Shown: one piece after another, positions 62,831 through 64,000 of the stretch
How the letters are laid out: each line of letters opens with the position of its first letter
How positions within the stretch are numbered: position 1 is the stretch's first letter
Origin: Pedobacter sp. BMA
GTDB lineage: Bacteria; Bacteroidota; Bacteroidia; Sphingobacteriales; Sphingobacteriaceae
Assembly (NCBI RefSeq): GCF_001027745.1
Contig: NZ_LECU01000001.1
Location: forward strand, 434,001 to 498,000
DNA: 64,000 nt
Direction of reading: 5' to 3'
The notes under the pieces: model-generated
Database searches by the model: none
What the model was told of the DNA's origin: nothing
The model's input: only the letters and a program-made list of their open reading frames with translations
Position numbers and translations under genes: made by a program

Positions 62831-62902
62831 ATATATGTTTGTTTTGTACTTCAAAACTATTTTTCCGTAAAATTATTTCTTGTTCATTCTATATTCAATA
62901 CT

Positions 62903-63754
62903 TTGAAAACACTTAAAATTGCTATCCAGAAATCGGGTAGGTTAAACGAAAAATCTGTAGAAATTCTTAAGAACTGTGGTCTCTCATTTGAGAACTATAA
63001 AAGTTCCCTTATTTCAACTGTAACAAACTTCCCGCTAGAGATCCTTTTCCTTCGTGATGACGACATCCCTGAATATGTTCAGGACGGCATTGCTGATCTC
63101 GGAATTGTTGGAGAAAATGTTATTGTAGAAACCAGGGCTGAGGTCAGCTATCTACAGAAATTAGGCTTCGGAAAATGCACGCTAAAAATCGCTGTACAGG
63201 CTACAAGCGATATACAGCATTTAGACGAACTAAACGGCAAAGCAATTGCCACTTCTTACCCGGTAATTCTTGAAAAATTCTTAACAGAAAAAGGTATAAA
63301 TTCTGACATCAGAACGATCTCCGGTTCGGTAGAAATTGGTCCGGGTTTAGGTTTAAGTGATGCCATTTTCGATATCGTTTCTACAGGCGGAACTTTAAAG
63401 AGTAACGGCCTCAAACCATTTGCAGATGTGATGCAATCGGAAGCGGTTTTAATCGGAAATAAATCGATAGCAGATAACCCCGAAGTTGCTGAATTACTTC
63501 AGAGAATCCGTTCAGTGCTAAGTGCAAAATCTAATAAATACGTGGTATTAAATGTATCGAAAGATAACCTTCAAAAAGTTGTCGATTTATTGCCAGGTGT
63601 TAAAAGTCCAACAGTAGTTCCCTTATTCGAACCGGATTGGGTAGCTGTTCATTCTGTAATTGCCGAAGAAGATTTCTGGGATAAAATAAACAGTTTAAAA
63701 GCAGCTGGTGCAGAAGGAATTTTGGTGATGCCAATCGAAAAAATTATTCGTTAA
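62903..63754 (+). CDS. hisG: ATP phosphoribosyltransferase, long form
   Basis: HisG joins ATP and PRPP in the first step of histidine synthesis and is feedback-inhibited by histidine. From a TTG at 62903 the product is 283 residues (start LKTLKIAIQKSGRLNEKS), the usual length of the long form that does not need HisZ. Landmarks: LRDDDIPEYVQDGIADLGIVGENV, the PRPP loop DAIFDIVSTGGTLKSNGL, and the C-terminal regulatory domain ending GAEGILVMPIEKIIR. The track-style ATG at 62828 would add 25 hydrophobic residues absent in the family, so I prefer the TTG. It is preceded by a leader peptide and followed 59 nt later by hisD. Confidence 0.95.
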   Translation: MKTLKIAIQKSGRLNEKSVEILKNCGLSFENYKSSLISTVTNFPLEILFLRDDDIPEYVQDGIADLGIVGENVIVETRAEVSYLQKLGFGKCTLKIAVQATSDIQHLDELNGKAIATSYPVILEKFLTEKGINSDIRTISGSVEIGPGLGLSDAIFDIVSTGGTLKSNGLKPFADVMQSEAVLIGNKSIADNPEVAELLQRIRSVLSAKSNKYVVLNVSKDNLQKVVDLLPGVKSPTVVPLFEPDWVAVHSVIAEEDFWDKINSLKAAGAEGILVMPIEKIIR

Positions 63755-63813
63755 AAAGGGATAAAAAAAACAAAAAACATATTAACTATTAGTTAATCGT
63801 AAATCTTAACACA

Positions 63814-64000
63814 TTGAAAATCTACAATTATACAGATTTATCTCAATCAAAAATCAAAGAACTTTGTTCGCGACAAATTGAAGACGATAAATTGGTGGAG
63901 GAGCGGGTTGAAGACATCATCAAAACCGTAAAAATAGATGGTGACAAAGCGCTGTTTAACTTTGCAAAAGCTTTTGATAAAGTTGAATTATATAAGCTTT
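63814..64000 (+). CDS. hisD: histidinol dehydrogenase, 3' end cut by window
   Basis: An open frame from a TTG at 63814 runs to the window edge and encodes 62 residues (KIYNYTDLSQSKIKELCSRQ; later VEDIIKTVKIDGDKALFNFAKAFDKVEL). The VKxxGDxAL pattern is the N-terminal signature of histidinol dehydrogenase, which makes histidine from histidinol in two NAD-dependent steps. Position directly after hisG agrees with the usual his operon order. The catalytic part is beyond the window. Confidence 0.88.
   Translation, partial: MKIYNYTDLSQSKIKELCSRQIEDDKLVEERVEDIIKTVKIDGDKALFNFAKAFDKVELYKL

Overview
The window looks like a chromosomal segment of a Bacteroidota bacterium, most likely a Sphingobacteriaceae member close to Pedobacter (inferred from gene content; no database was searched). 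It carries two SusC/SusD loci, a hybrid two-component sensor, many SusD-style lipoproteins, promoters of the Bacteroidota type (TTTG, about 19 bp, TAnnTTTG), a GH3-type adenylating enzyme, a BatA-like protein, DUF4199 and DUF5009 proteins, and several TTG starts. Both ends of the window cut genes: an ethanolamine permease on the left and hisD on the right.

Layout. 1-4160 (+): ethanolamine catabolism (permease, eutB, eutC) with a class C/P4-type acid phosphatase lipoprotein 2 nt behind it. 4199-25149: a polysaccharide-utilization locus built around SusC/SusD/DUF5017 (minus strand), a 1352-residue hybrid two-component regulator (plus), an alpha-L-fucosidase (GH29), three large lipoproteins that join an unrecognised alpha-helical domain to a beta/gamma-crystallin domain, a standalone crystallin protein, a Tat-type metallophosphoesterase and an orphan response regulator. 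A shared promoter motif upstream of susC, the third crystallin lipoprotein and the phosphoesterase may be the operator of the hybrid regulator. 25325-29460: an MBL-fold hydrolase with a divergent HxlR regulator, and two M24 peptidases (Xaa-Pro aminopeptidase and methionine aminopeptidase) that are divergent from each other.

29566-45625 is the most interesting part. Six minus-strand genes encode, in transcription order, an animal-like myo-inositol oxygenase, SusC, SusD, a heparan-alpha-glucosaminide N-acetyltransferase-like membrane protein (DUF5009), an alpha-N-acetylglucosaminidase (GH89, start overlapping the previous stop as ATGA) and a GH92 alpha-mannosidase. Together they would fit stepwise breakdown of a mannose - alpha-glucosamine - inositol glycan such as a GPI anchor or plant inositol-sphingolipid head group. 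Divergent from them are a LacI-type regulator, a sodium/solute symporter interrupted by one in-frame amber codon, and a GH28 enzyme. Near-identical 13-bp sites precede the oxygenase and the symporter.

45762-64000 is mostly housekeeping: an ABC-F ATPase, DUF3817 protein, tRNA-Leu(CAA), hscB, rseP, dxr, a GH3-family enzyme, two GT2 glycosyltransferases, a DUF4199 protein, a dihydroorotase homologue that has lost its metal ligands, a BatA-like protein, an L,D-transpeptidase, and the start of the histidine operon (hisG, hisD). The his operon is preceded by a 15-codon leader peptide with five histidines. No rRNA, CRISPR array, insertion sequence or phage gene was seen.
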